44,978 nucleotides of DNA. Origin: Acidobacteria bacterium 13_1_40CM_65_14. GTDB taxonomy: Bacteria; Acidobacteriota; Vicinamibacteria; Vicinamibacterales; CAVVIG01. This document shows, one piece after another, positions 8,259-16,049 of this stretch. Each line of letters starts with the position of its first letter. Position 1 is the stretch's first letter. Below the pieces are notes generated by a model. The model did not search any database. It was not told where the DNA came from and saw only the letters and a list, made by a program, of their open reading frames with translations. Both the position numbers and the translations under genes were made by a program. The stretch is taken from the NCBI GenBank assembly GCA_001917905.1, contig MNEX01000280.1, positions 2,943 through 47,920 on the forward strand. Direction: 5' to 3'.

Positions 8259-9116
8259 TCACCGCGACGAGCACGCCGTCGGATTCCAGCCTTTCGCGTC
8301 TGCTTGCTTCTTGAACTGCACGCTTCGCACGTACGGCTGCGCGAGGTACTGCGGGTCCTCGAGAAAGTTCGTCACAACGAGATAGTCGGCGCCTTCGTCG
8401 GTCAGCGTCGTGAGATATTCCGTGAGCACCGCGTTCGCGCTGTACGGCACGCCGTTCTTTCGAAAGTACCCGGGCTTCAGCTTCGTCGTCACGACTTTGA
8501 GCGAGCCGTGCTTGGGCGGCGCCACCGGACGGCCGCGGCGTCCGGCGCCGGCGCCGTCGAATTCCCATTGCGCGATCGAATAGCCCTGCCACGACGGCTG
8601 CGCGTCGGCTGCCGCTCCACCGAAATGCAATGTTCGCGTCTGCGTGCCGGCGTCGGCCTCGACGACCAGCGTCGTGTCGTTCTGCCACGTGATGTGCAAC
8701 CGACCTGGCAAATGCATCAGCGACGGTGCGCCGTAGCCTTTGCACTGCTCGCCCGCGGCCTCGTCCTTCGCGGGATCCCACGCCTCGGCGGCGCGCCGTC
8801 CTTCGGCGTTGACCGGCAGATAGAGGACATCGCCTTTCGGCGGCGTCACCATGCGCCAGCGCCAATCGTCGGTGACGAGCGCGACCCAGTAGCCGGTGAG
8901 ATCCACCGGAGCCGCGGCGCGCGGCACCGGCGGTGGACCGGCAGGCTGGCCGCCGCGTCCGCGCTGCGCGTCGAGACCCGGCGCAAGCCACACCGTCGCG
9001 GCAAGCACACTCACCAAAACAAGACCCCGGAAATAAACCGCAGAGCACGCAGAACACGCAGAGCAAAACTTTCTCTGCGGACTCTGCGAGCTCTGCGGTT
9101 GCTTCTGTCTGTTCAT
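8259..9116 (-). CDS. Secreted protein of unknown function with repeat-encoded N-terminus
   Basis: 285 aa. Residues about 6-29 (Q/S-rich, then CSACSAC) come from a palindromic repeat (9036-9100). They are followed by a hydrophobic core (LVLVSVLAATVWLAP) ending near LDAQ, so the protein is probably exported with an unusually long n-region. The mature part has DLTGYWVALVTDDWRWRM, AAGEQCKGYGAPSLMHLPGRLHITW and GYFRKNGVPYSANAVLTEY. It is reminiscent of secreted acidobacterial paralogues, but no enzyme motif is recognised. ATG 9116 overlaps the metallo-hydrolase stop (9113-9115). Confidence 0.78.
   Translation of the reverse strand: MNRQKQPQSSQSPQRKFCSACSACSAVYFRGLVLVSVLAATVWLAPGLDAQRGRGGQPAGPPPVPRAAAPVDLTGYWVALVTDDWRWRMVTPPKGDVLYLPVNAEGRRAAEAWDPAKDEAAGEQCKGYGAPSLMHLPGRLHITWQNDTTLVVEADAGTQTRTLHFGGAAADAQPSWQGYSIAQWEFDGAGAGRRGRPVAPPKHGSLKVVTTKLKPGYFRKNGVPYSANAVLTEYLTTLTDEGADYLVVTNFLEDPQYLAQPYVRSVQFKKQADAKGWNPTACSSR
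9036..9100. repeat. Tandem-arm palindrome (CCGCAGAG type) inside a CDS
   Basis: 28-bp arms (9036-9063 and 9073-9100) separated by 9 nt; 24 of 28 positions pair. The arms are built from CCGCAGAG(C)ACGCAGA units. It encodes residues about 6-27 of the secreted protein on the minus strand. Confidence 0.8.
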
Positions 9117-10225
9117 CCCTGGCTCTTCTTCTTGGTGGTCGTCGTCGGCTTCGCGGGCGCCGGCCTCGGCGTGAGCGTCTTGTATGCCGCTTCGATGAAT
9201 CCCGCGGTGCTCGCCGGGCCGCTGGCCGCCGCCCAGCGCGGATCGTAGTCGGCGGTCGGCCTCGCGGCTTTGATCTGGTCGAGCGTCATCCCCTTCTTGA
9301 TCATCGCCTGGATGCGATCGCGGATGATGGTCACCATGTCGCGGTAGTACGCGAGGTCGCCGCCGTCGCTCAGACGGCCGTGTCCCGGCACGACCATCGT
9401 GCCGCCTTCCATGCGGAATTCCGGGATGACGATGTCGAGCATCTTGTTCAGGCCGTCGATGACGCCGTTGATGGTGCCGCCGCGCTCGAGATCGATGATG
9501 GGATACGTCGTCATCATGAACAGATCGCCCGCGGCGATGACGTCCGACCCGCGGAAGTAGACGAGGCTGTCGCCGTCGGTGTGGCCGTCCGCGATGTGGA
9601 TGATCTGCACGCCGTCGCCGTTGAAGAAATGACTCAGCTTCATCGACTCCTGGTGGAACGTGTCGGTCGGCCACGCGCCCTCTGGCGCGGACGCCTGCGA
9701 GCCGGTCGGCGCGCTCATCCGGTTGAGCACGTTCTCGTACGCGAGGATCGCGGCGCCTTGCCCGGCATCCGCGATGTCGCCCGACACGTTCCCGCCGGTG
9801 AACGTCCGGCCGGACTTCGCGAGCCGCAGGTTGCCGCCGGTATGGTCCGGATGCGCGTGGGTATTGATAATGTAGCGAATCGGTTTGGTCGGCGCGTACG
9901 GGTTCAGCGAGCTCTGCAGCGTGCCGCGCGTTTCCGCGCCCCAGCGCAGATCGACCGGCGGCTCTTTCACTTGAAGCTGGCGCTGCAGCCGCTGCACGGC
10001 GGCGAGCACCTTGTCCGCATTCTCCGCCGTGCCGGTGTCGACGAGCAGCACGCCGTCCTTGCCGGCCGAGACCGTGATGTTGCCGCCGGCGCCGGCAATC
10101 ATGTAGATGCTGCCGTGGACCGGCAGGATCTCGAGATCGTCGGATGCGGCGCGATTCTGTTGGGCGATGAGCGGCGCCGCGACCAGCGCCGCAAGCCCGA
10201 CACACGCGAAGAAGATCTTTTTCAT
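9113..10225 (-). CDS. Secreted MBL-fold metallo-hydrolase
   Basis: A 370-aa metallo-beta-lactamase-fold protein with a Sec signal peptide (MKKIFF, then core ACVGLAALVAAPLIA). The zinc motif HAHPDH is at residues 123-128, with later conserved elements IADGHTDGDSLVYF, GDLFMMTTYPI and MVVPGHGRLSD. The C-terminus is a low-complexity A/P/K tail. These secreted MBL proteins hydrolyse varied esters or lactams; the substrate is unknown. ATG 10225 is chosen over a 21-codon upstream extension because the signal peptide starts there. It heads the four-gene minus-strand operon ending at 7460. Confidence 0.88.
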   Translation of the reverse strand: MKKIFFACVGLAALVAAPLIAQQNRAASDDLEILPVHGSIYMIAGAGGNITVSAGKDGVLLVDTGTAENADKVLAAVQRLQRQLQVKEPPVDLRWGAETRGTLQSSLNPYAPTKPIRYIINTHAHPDHTGGNLRLAKSGRTFTGGNVSGDIADAGQGAAILAYENVLNRMSAPTGSQASAPEGAWPTDTFHQESMKLSHFFNGDGVQIIHIADGHTDGDSLVYFRGSDVIAAGDLFMMTTYPIIDLERGGTINGVIDGLNKMLDIVIPEFRMEGGTMVVPGHGRLSDGGDLAYYRDMVTIIRDRIQAMIKKGMTLDQIKAARPTADYDPRWAAASGPASTAGFIEAAYKTLTPRPAPAKPTTTTKKKSQG

Positions 10226-10249
10226 AACGTTTCTGACGCTCCGCCGTCG

Positions 10250-10385
10250 CTCGGCTAAAGAGGATGTGAAGAAATCATGTGAACGCAAAGGCCGCTAAGA
10301 CCGCAAAGAAGAATCTTTTCGAAAGAGATGCTTTGCGCGCTTTGCGATCTTTGCGTTCAACGTGATTCTTTCACAAGCTCTAAAG
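10250..10385. repeat. 136-bp mobile-looking palindromic element, copy 1
   Basis: The ends are mutually inverted (CTAAAGAG-x-x-TGTGAA and its complement), and the interior arms carry CGCAAAG units flanking TCTTTTCGAAAGA. The reverse complement matches 26301-26436 over all 136 positions with 9 differences and no indels. It begins about 25 bp upstream of the MBL gene start, so it may carry or displace that promoter. Confidence 0.85.
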
Positions 10386-10400
10386 CCTTCGCGCGACTTT

Positions 10401-10474
10401 GCGCCCGCCTTTCCGCCTCCGCTCGCGGAGCGAGCTACGGCGGACCCGCCGTAGCCTTCGGCGAAGGCGGGCGC
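10401..10474. repeat. GC-rich REP-like palindrome
   Basis: GCGCCCGCCTT at the left and AAGGCGGGCGC at the right flank inner pairs CTACGGCGG / CCGCCGTAG. It lies just before the stop of the next minus-strand gene (10476). Confidence 0.65.
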
Positions 10475-10475
10475 G

Positions 10476-11510
10476 CTACTTCCTGGCGCGGCCTGCCGCG
10501 ATCTTCGCCTGGATCTCGGGATACATCGTTTCAGCGCCCGCCGTGATCACGTCCCATGGAATGTTGTAGCGGTTCGCGTAATCCTTCACATCGTCGACGT
10601 ACTGCTGCGTCCCCGGCATGTTGTGCGGGACAATCCCGCGCGCCCGATCGACTTCCTCGACGACGTTGCAGGGATACGGCGGGATGTTCTGATGCGCGTC
10701 GATCTGGTACTCGGTGCTGCGAATCAGCGGCTCGGTCAGATAGACCGGGTCGTATTCCACGAGGATGTAGGTCAGGTAGTTGCCGCGGCGGATCAGGAAC
10801 TGGTTCACCTTGATTCGATCGCTGTGGAAGACGCCGTCGCGCTTCAAGTACTCCTCTTTGATGTGCGTCGTCTCGATCTTCAGCATGTCGCCAATCCACT
10901 GCCCGGTCGAGAAGCCGCCCCACGTGTGCGGCGCGTTGTCGGAGGGATGCGGGCGGCCGTCCATGTAGACCGCTTTATCGATCGAGCGCAGCCACTCCAT
11001 GTGCCACGCGATCACCTGACGCGACACCGGGTCGACTTCTTTCGAGATGCGGACCTGCGATGGACCGCGCGAGATGTACGACACCGCGTGCGGACGGCAC
11101 TGCCACTCGGGCAACGTCTGAATCGACGCGACCCAGGCCATCGCGCGCAGCCGCGCGGCTTCATTCATCGGAATCCCGACCCAGTCGCCGAGCTCGGTGT
11201 TGCCGGTGTTGTCTTCCTCGCGGACCGGCGTCCATTCGCCCGACAGATCGACGCCGGTCGCCTGCGTGTTGACCTCTTCGTCCGACGGGTACTGCTGCGC
11301 GCGTATCGACACGCTGATCACGATGAACGCAAAGACCGCGAAGACCGCAAAGCCCAGAGAGCGCGTCGCGGAATTACGCTCGCCACCACAGAGGACACGG
11401 GGGACACGGAGAAAAGAAGCGTGGTCCTTTCGATCCAACCTCCTGTCCTCCGTGTCCCCCGTGGTGGAGAGCTCGCGTCGTTCTCTGCGGTTGCCTTTCA
11501 TCATGTCCAT
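10476..11510 (-). CDS. Secreted protein, paralogue of the 6415-7305 product, with two in-frame repeats
   Basis: 344 aa. The mature part repeats the motif order of the 6415 gene: GEWTPVREED, NEAARLRAMAWVASIQTLPEWQC, YMDGRPHPSDNAPHTWGGFSTGQW, LTEPLIRSTEY. The N-terminus is odd: residues about 12-46 are encoded by a GGAGGACAC palindrome (11387-11475), and the hydrophobic signal core LGFAVFAVFAF is encoded by a run of CGCAAAGACCGCGAAGAC units (11326-11358). No in-frame ATG, GTG or TTG follows the first repeat, so translation must start at 11510 or a nearby ATG, giving an n-region of about 50 residues. The gene begins 9 bp after the TonB receptor stop and is probably co-transcribed with it. Confidence 0.8.
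   Translation of the reverse strand: MDMMKGNRRERRELSTTGDTEDRRLDRKDHASFLRVPRVLCGGERNSATRSLGFAVFAVFAFIVISVSIRAQQYPSDEEVNTQATGVDLSGEWTPVREEDNTGNTELGDWVGIPMNEAARLRAMAWVASIQTLPEWQCRPHAVSYISRGPSQVRISKEVDPVSRQVIAWHMEWLRSIDKAVYMDGRPHPSDNAPHTWGGFSTGQWIGDMLKIETTHIKEEYLKRDGVFHSDRIKVNQFLIRRGNYLTYILVEYDPVYLTEPLIRSTEYQIDAHQNIPPYPCNVVEEVDRARGIVPHNMPGTQQYVDDVKDYANRYNIPWDVITAGAETMYPEIQAKIAAGRARK
11326..11358. repeat. Tandem CGCAAAGAC-type arm encoding a signal-peptide core
   Basis: Three CGCAAAGACCGCGAAGAC-like 9-bp units. Read on the minus strand they encode a Phe-Ala-Val repeat that forms the hydrophobic region of the secreted protein's signal peptide. No opposing arm is visible, so this is a half-element. 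Confidence 0.7.
11387..11475. repeat. Tandem-arm palindrome (GGAGGACAC type) inside a CDS
   Basis: The left arm begins CCACCACAGAGGACACGG and the right arm ends CCCCCGTGGTGG. It is very similar to the intergenic copy at 7343-7430. It is read through in frame by the secreted-protein gene. Confidence 0.78.
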
Positions 11511-11519
11511 AGGATGCTC

Positions 11520-14500
11520 TCAGAACCCGAACTTGATCCCGAACTGCAGGAAGCGCGGATCGCCTGCCGACGTAATCTGCCCGAAGGTCGCACCGGACAG
11601 CGTCTGGTTGGGCTGACCCTGCGTTGTGGCCCCTGGTGCGCCCCATCCGAACCAGTTGAACGCGTTGAAGGCCTCGACGCGGACCTCGATCGTTCGCGTG
11701 TCGTTCACCCGGAACAATCGCGACAGCGACATGTCGACGTTCTTGTACCCGATGCCTTTGACACTGTTGCGTTCCATGGTGCCCAGCGTGCCCAACGCGG
11801 GTTGCGCAAACGCGAGCGGGTTCAGGAGAATTCTGCCGCCGTTCGCCGGGTTGAAGCTGTTGTCGCCGTACGGGTCGCCGAGGATCTGATTCACACGCTG
11901 CGTGCCGGCCTGGCTGTTCAGCGCGCGGTCCGAACCCGGAACGATGTTGAGGTACGGACCCGACAACGCGCGGAAGCTGCCCACGAGCCGCCAGCCGGAC
12001 GCGGCGGCGCGAAGCGCCGCGCTCGAGCCTTCAAACCGCGGCGACTCGACGCCGGCGGTCAGCGTGAACACGTGGCGCCGATCCGACGTGCAGTTCCCAT
12101 CGTCGAGATGCGTGTTGTTCGGATCGTTGTAGCCGGTGCCGAGGTTGGCGGTGCCGCCGCCGCTGCCGTCGGGGGAACCGGTGCAGTGCGATAGCGTGTA
12201 GTTCGCGCTCACCGTCGCGCCGCGGCCGGCGCGACGCGCGATGGACAGCAGCATGCCGTTGTAGCGCTGCGTCCCATCGGTCACGTACGCGTCAACGTTG
12301 CCGTAGTACTGACCCTGGATCGGATTGGCGAGATAGAAAGGACGACGCTGATTCTGGTTCGCCGTCATGCAGGTCTGAAAATTCGTCGCCGCCGGATTGC
12401 AGGTCGCGATGAGGTTGCCGTTCAGATCGCGGGCGACCGTCACCGACGCGCTCGGATTGTTGAGCGGCGTCGATTCCAGGATGTTCGACGTGTGGCTGCC
12501 GACGTAGCCCGCCGACACGACCCAGTTGGTTGAGAGCTGCCGTTCCACCGTGACGTTCCACAGGTCCACATACGGTGTCTTCATGTCGTAGTTCAGGCTG
12601 AGGTACGGCCCGAACACCGTGAATGGGACGTCGGGACTCGCGGTCGGCGTCGGGAAGATGTTCGATTGCCCCGAGCCGGCGAACGGATTGTCGAGACCGC
12701 CGGGCGGATTGGTAATGCGGATCTCATCGCCCCACGGCGGCGCGTTCGACGTGTTCAAGTGGAACTGCGCGTTCACGAAGTCGAACGATCGGCCGTACGA
12801 CGCGCGCACGGATGTCTTCGCCGATCCCGTCGGATCCCACGCCACGCCGACGCGCGGTCCGATATTGCTCCACACGCTGCGCTGTCCGGCCTGACTCGGG
12901 AATCCCTGATCGCCGGGATAGAACAGGCCGGCCGGCGCGTTCTTGTAGACCGCGCTCTTGACGCCCTGCTGAAACCGCGCGAAGTCGAAGTTGTAGACCG
13001 CATTGTTGGTAATCTGCTGCGGCAGAAACGGTTCCCACCGCAGACCGTAGTTGACCGTCAGGTTCGACGCGGCGCGCCACGTGTCCTGCGCGTAGATGCC
13101 GACGTAGGTCTGTTTCATGACGAGGAAATTCGGCGCCGACTGCTGCAGCCCGATCGTCCCCGACAGTCTGCCGAGCAGAAAATCTCCCAGCGCGAGGCCG
13201 GTCGCCGTATTGCCCACGGTCAACTGGCCGGGCGACCGCACGTTGGCGGTCGAGAACGAGTTCCAATGCGCCCAGTTGCCGCCGACGACGAACTGGTGCG
13301 CGCCGCGAATCAGCGTGAGATCGTCGCTGAACTGGTACGTGTTGGTCCGGAACCGCGCTTCGTTTTCGGTGCCGCCGCCGATCTGGAATCCATTCGGCGT
13401 CACGTTGAGCAGGAGGTATTTCGGCATGTAGTCGTAGATATTGATGCCGACCTCCGCCGCGCCGAAGAAATCCGAGTTCGTCCGGTGGATCGACGTCCGG
13501 TTGAACGCGGCGCGGAAGGAATTCACAGCCGTGGAGCTGAGCACGTAGTTGTGACCGCCGGTCACCGACTGCGCGAGGTTGTCGCGGCCGCCTTGCCTGG
13601 TCGTCAGCAGATTCCCGCCTGACGACTCGAACGGCGGCTGCTGGAAAAAGCTCGTACTGATATAGCGGCCGAAGTACGACTGCTTCGATCCCACTTGATA
13701 GTCAACCTTGCCGACCAGCTGCGCTTCATCGGTATTCGTCGGCAGTGTGTACTGCACGAGACCGCAGGCGTCGTCGGCCTTCGGCAGCTTCGCCGCGACG
13801 GCCAGCGCCGCTTTGCTGAACAGCGCCGGATCCACACGGTTGCCGGCGAACGGGGTCGACAACGTGATCGGCCGGCCGGCGTTGCAGGCGGGCGACGCAA
13901 ACGCGGTGAAATCGCCGTTCAGCATCGCGGCAGTCGGGACGAACGCGCGGTTGTCGCTCGGCAGCTGACGCGTATTCGTCCCTTGATAGCCGACGAAGTA
14001 GAACATTCTGTCGGTCTTGATCGGACCGCCGAGCGTCCCGCCGTACTGATTACGCTTCAGCCCATCGTCTTTGCGCGTGCCGTCAAGGTTCTTGGCGTTG
14101 AACGGATTGGTCGCGTTGACGCTGTGGTGACGGAGGAACTCGAACACGTCGCCGTGAATCCGGTTGGTGCCCGACTTGGTGACGGCGTTCACGGCGGCGC
14201 CCGAGTGCATCCCGTTCTGCGCCGTCAGCGCGCTCGTCTCGACCTTGAACTCCTGCAGTGCGTCGGGGAACGGCAGCGGCAGGTTCAGATTGTCGTACGG
14301 ATTGTTGTGCGTCGCGCCGTCGAGCAGGTACGCGACGCCGTAGGACTGGCCGCCCGCGATCGAGAACGCGAGCCCGCCCTGCGTCCCGCCGAAGCTGCGG
14401 CTCGTCGCGTTCAACTGCGGCTGCGGGACCACAGCCGGCAAGTACTGCACGAGGTCCGCGGGGTTGCGGCCGTTCAGCGGCAGCTCGAGGATCCGTTTGT

Positions 14501-14924
14501 TGTCCATCACCTGACCGACGCCCATGTTGCGCGTCTCGATCAGCGGTGATTCGGCCTGCACGAGCACGGTCTCTTCGACGGCGCCGAGCGACAGGTCCAC
14601 GTTGATGACGGGATTGTCGTTCACCCGCAGCACGATGCCGGTGCGCGAGTAGGTCTTGAAGCCCTGGAGGTTGACCTCGAGCTTGTACGGACCGATCGGC
14701 AGGCTCGGGATCGTGTACGCCCCGGTCGCGTCGGTCAGCGTGTTGCGCTTGAACCCGGTTTCCGTCTGTGTGGCGACGACATCCGCGCCGGGCAGCACGC
14801 CGCCGCTCGTGTCTTTGACGATGCCGGAGATTTGCGCCGAGGCGCCGGCTTGCGCGGAGGCCATCGCGCTGGTGAGAAGAAGAAGGCACACGCTCCCGAA
14901 TAAACGGCGCACAACGCGCATCAT
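11520..14924 (-). CDS. TonB-dependent receptor with carboxypeptidase-regulatory-like N-terminal domain
   Basis: A 1134-aa outer-membrane protein. Signal peptide about residues 1-24 (RRLFGSVCLLLLTSAMASAQ). A carboxypeptidase-regulatory-like Ig fold follows (ISGIVKDTSGGVLPGADVVATQTETGF, then TIPSLPIGPYKLEV), then a plug domain (RILELPLNGRNPADLVQYLP; GGQSYGVAYLLDGATHNNPYDNLN) and a large barrel ending in Phe (FGIKFGF). These receptors are expanded in acidobacteria and are usually linked to oligosaccharide or peptide uptake; the ligand is unknown. AGGAGG six bases upstream fixes ATG 14924 (a second ATG is at 14921). A GntR regulator lies immediately upstream and a secreted protein follows by 9 bp. 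Confidence 0.93.
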   Translation of the reverse strand: MMRVVRRLFGSVCLLLLTSAMASAQAGASAQISGIVKDTSGGVLPGADVVATQTETGFKRNTLTDATGAYTIPSLPIGPYKLEVNLQGFKTYSRTGIVLRVNDNPVINVDLSLGAVEETVLVQAESPLIETRNMGVGQVMDNKRILELPLNGRNPADLVQYLPAVVPQPQLNATSRSFGGTQGGLAFSIAGGQSYGVAYLLDGATHNNPYDNLNLPLPFPDALQEFKVETSALTAQNGMHSGAAVNAVTKSGTNRIHGDVFEFLRHHSVNATNPFNAKNLDGTRKDDGLKRNQYGGTLGGPIKTDRMFYFVGYQGTNTRQLPSDNRAFVPTAAMLNGDFTAFASPACNAGRPITLSTPFAGNRVDPALFSKAALAVAAKLPKADDACGLVQYTLPTNTDEAQLVGKVDYQVGSKQSYFGRYISTSFFQQPPFESSGGNLLTTRQGGRDNLAQSVTGGHNYVLSSTAVNSFRAAFNRTSIHRTNSDFFGAAEVGINIYDYMPKYLLLNVTPNGFQIGGGTENEARFRTNTYQFSDDLTLIRGAHQFVVGGNWAHWNSFSTANVRSPGQLTVGNTATGLALGDFLLGRLSGTIGLQQSAPNFLVMKQTYVGIYAQDTWRAASNLTVNYGLRWEPFLPQQITNNAVYNFDFARFQQGVKSAVYKNAPAGLFYPGDQGFPSQAGQRSVWSNIGPRVGVAWDPTGSAKTSVRASYGRSFDFVNAQFHLNTSNAPPWGDEIRITNPPGGLDNPFAGSGQSNIFPTPTASPDVPFTVFGPYLSLNYDMKTPYVDLWNVTVERQLSTNWVVSAGYVGSHTSNILESTPLNNPSASVTVARDLNGNLIATCNPAATNFQTCMTANQNQRRPFYLANPIQGQYYGNVDAYVTDGTQRYNGMLLSIARRAGRGATVSANYTLSHCTGSPDGSGGGTANLGTGYNDPNNTHLDDGNCTSDRRHVFTLTAGVESPRFEGSSAALRAAASGWRLVGSFRALSGPYLNIVPGSDRALNSQAGTQRVNQILGDPYGDNSFNPANGGRILLNPLAFAQPALGTLGTMERNSVKGIGYKNVDMSLSRLFRVNDTRTIEVRVEAFNAFNWFGWGAPGATTQGQPNQTLSGATFGQITSAGDPRFLQFGIKFGF

Positions 14925-14933
14925 GCAGATCCT

Positions 14934-14939
14934 CCTGAG
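14934..14939 (-). promoter_or_regulatory. Strong ribosome binding site for the TonB receptor
   Basis: CCTCCT on the plus strand, i.e. AGGAGG on the coding strand, about 6-9 nt before the paired ATG codons at 14924/14921. It rules out the longer upstream in-frame start. Confidence 0.7.
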
Positions 14940-14972
14940 CGAGGCGGAGTATATCCGGCGGGTGTACGCCAA

Positions 14973-15734
14973 TCAAACGTTCTGATATCGCACATCGGCG
15001 GCGTCGGAGGGCGGAACAAATCCTTGGAGTTGGCGCTTGCGCTCGCTCCGGAAAAATGTTTCGCCGGCGCGCTTGCGCATCTTGAAGTACGGCTGCAGAA
15101 CTTCGAGCGTGCGCTCGAGCCCGACGGCGATGTGGTCGCGCATCGCGTCGGCCGCGACGTTCGGCTTCCCTTTCGACAGCGCCGCGAGCAGCTCCTGATG
15201 GCGGCGCGGCGGATCGGTCGGCGCCGCCTGGCGCAGCAGGCTGAACCAGATTGAGGCCAGCGCGTGTGTCTTCTCGATCACGTCGCTCAGCATCGGACAG
15301 CGCGTGCACTCGGCGATGCGCCGATGCAGCTTGTGATGCAGGACGGTGTAGAGCGTGCGGTCCGGCCGCACGGCGAGCGCATCGACGCGCGCCGCGAGCT
15401 TCTTCAGCTCGCGCTTCTCGGCGGCGGTCGCCACGGTCGCGAACAGCACGGCCGCCTGCACTTCGAGCGCCTCGCGGACGACGAAATGGCCGCGGACGTC
15501 CTCTCGCGTCGGGATGCGGACGCGCGTCCCCGCGCGCGGACGGCTCTCGAGCAGTCCCTCGACTTCGAGCCGCAGCAGCGCTTCCGACACCGGAAGAAAG
15601 CTCATGCCGAGCTCGGCGGCGAGCTTGCGCCGCGAAATCGGGTGTCCCAGTCCCAGCTCACCGCGCAGGATGCGCTGGCGAACGACGTTGTAAGCCTCGG
15701 CGGCAAGGCTGGAGGCGGTCGAAAAGTCTTTCAT
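14973..15734 (-). CDS. GntR-family transcriptional regulator, FadR/FCD type
   Basis: 253 aa. The N-terminal winged helix-turn-helix (residues about 8-75) has AYNVVRQRILRGELGLGHPISRRKLAAELGMSFLPVSEALLRLEVEGLLE, typical of the family. It is followed by a helical FCD ligand-binding domain with REALEVQAA and HHKLHRRIAEC (metal-binding His pattern). These regulators respond to small organic acids and bind short palindromes. The gene lies 48 bp upstream of the TonB receptor on the same strand and probably controls that unit. The palindromes at 2862 and 2913 are also possible targets, but this is speculative. Confidence 0.9.
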   Translation of the reverse strand: MKDFSTASSLAAEAYNVVRQRILRGELGLGHPISRRKLAAELGMSFLPVSEALLRLEVEGLLESRPRAGTRVRIPTREDVRGHFVVREALEVQAAVLFATVATAAEKRELKKLAARVDALAVRPDRTLYTVLHHKLHRRIAECTRCPMLSDVIEKTHALASIWFSLLRQAAPTDPPRRHQELLAALSKGKPNVAADAMRDHIAVGLERTLEVLQPYFKMRKRAGETFFRSERKRQLQGFVPPSDAADVRYQNV

Positions 15735-15770
15735 CGTTTACTTTCTCGCGGGACCCGACTTTTTCTTATC

Positions 15771-16037
15771 GCGTGGGGCCCCACCCCCACGCCTGACGCG
15801 CTTCGCGGCGTAAACTTTTCCTCATGGCGCTGGGGCCCCACCCCCAGCGCGAACTAACGCTGACGCCTCGCCTCGGATTCACACGTCCTCGGCTCGGCCG
15901 GATTCACACGTCCTCGGCTCGGCGTGGCCGCAGGCGCTTTCACTGGCGCTGGGGCCCCACCCCCAGCGCGAACTAACGCTGACGCCTCGCCTTCGGATTC
16001 ACACGCCCTCGGCTCGGCGTGGCCGCAGGCGCTTCTG
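15771..16037. repeat. Cluster of CCCCAC-loop hairpins with a tandem 120-bp repeat
   Basis: Three hairpins, each with the invariant loop CCCCAC: GCGTGGGG/CCCCACGC (15771-15792), GCGCTGGGG/CCCCAGCGC (15827-15850) and the same stem again (15946-15969). The last two are each followed by a near-identical block (GAACTAACGCTGACGCCTCG and onward, through GGCCGCAGGCGCTT). This fills the gap of about 315 bp between the GntR and esterase genes; no gene is seen here. A related copy lies at 39743-39915. Confidence 0.85.
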
Positions 16038-16049
16038 TCGAGAGCGCGG

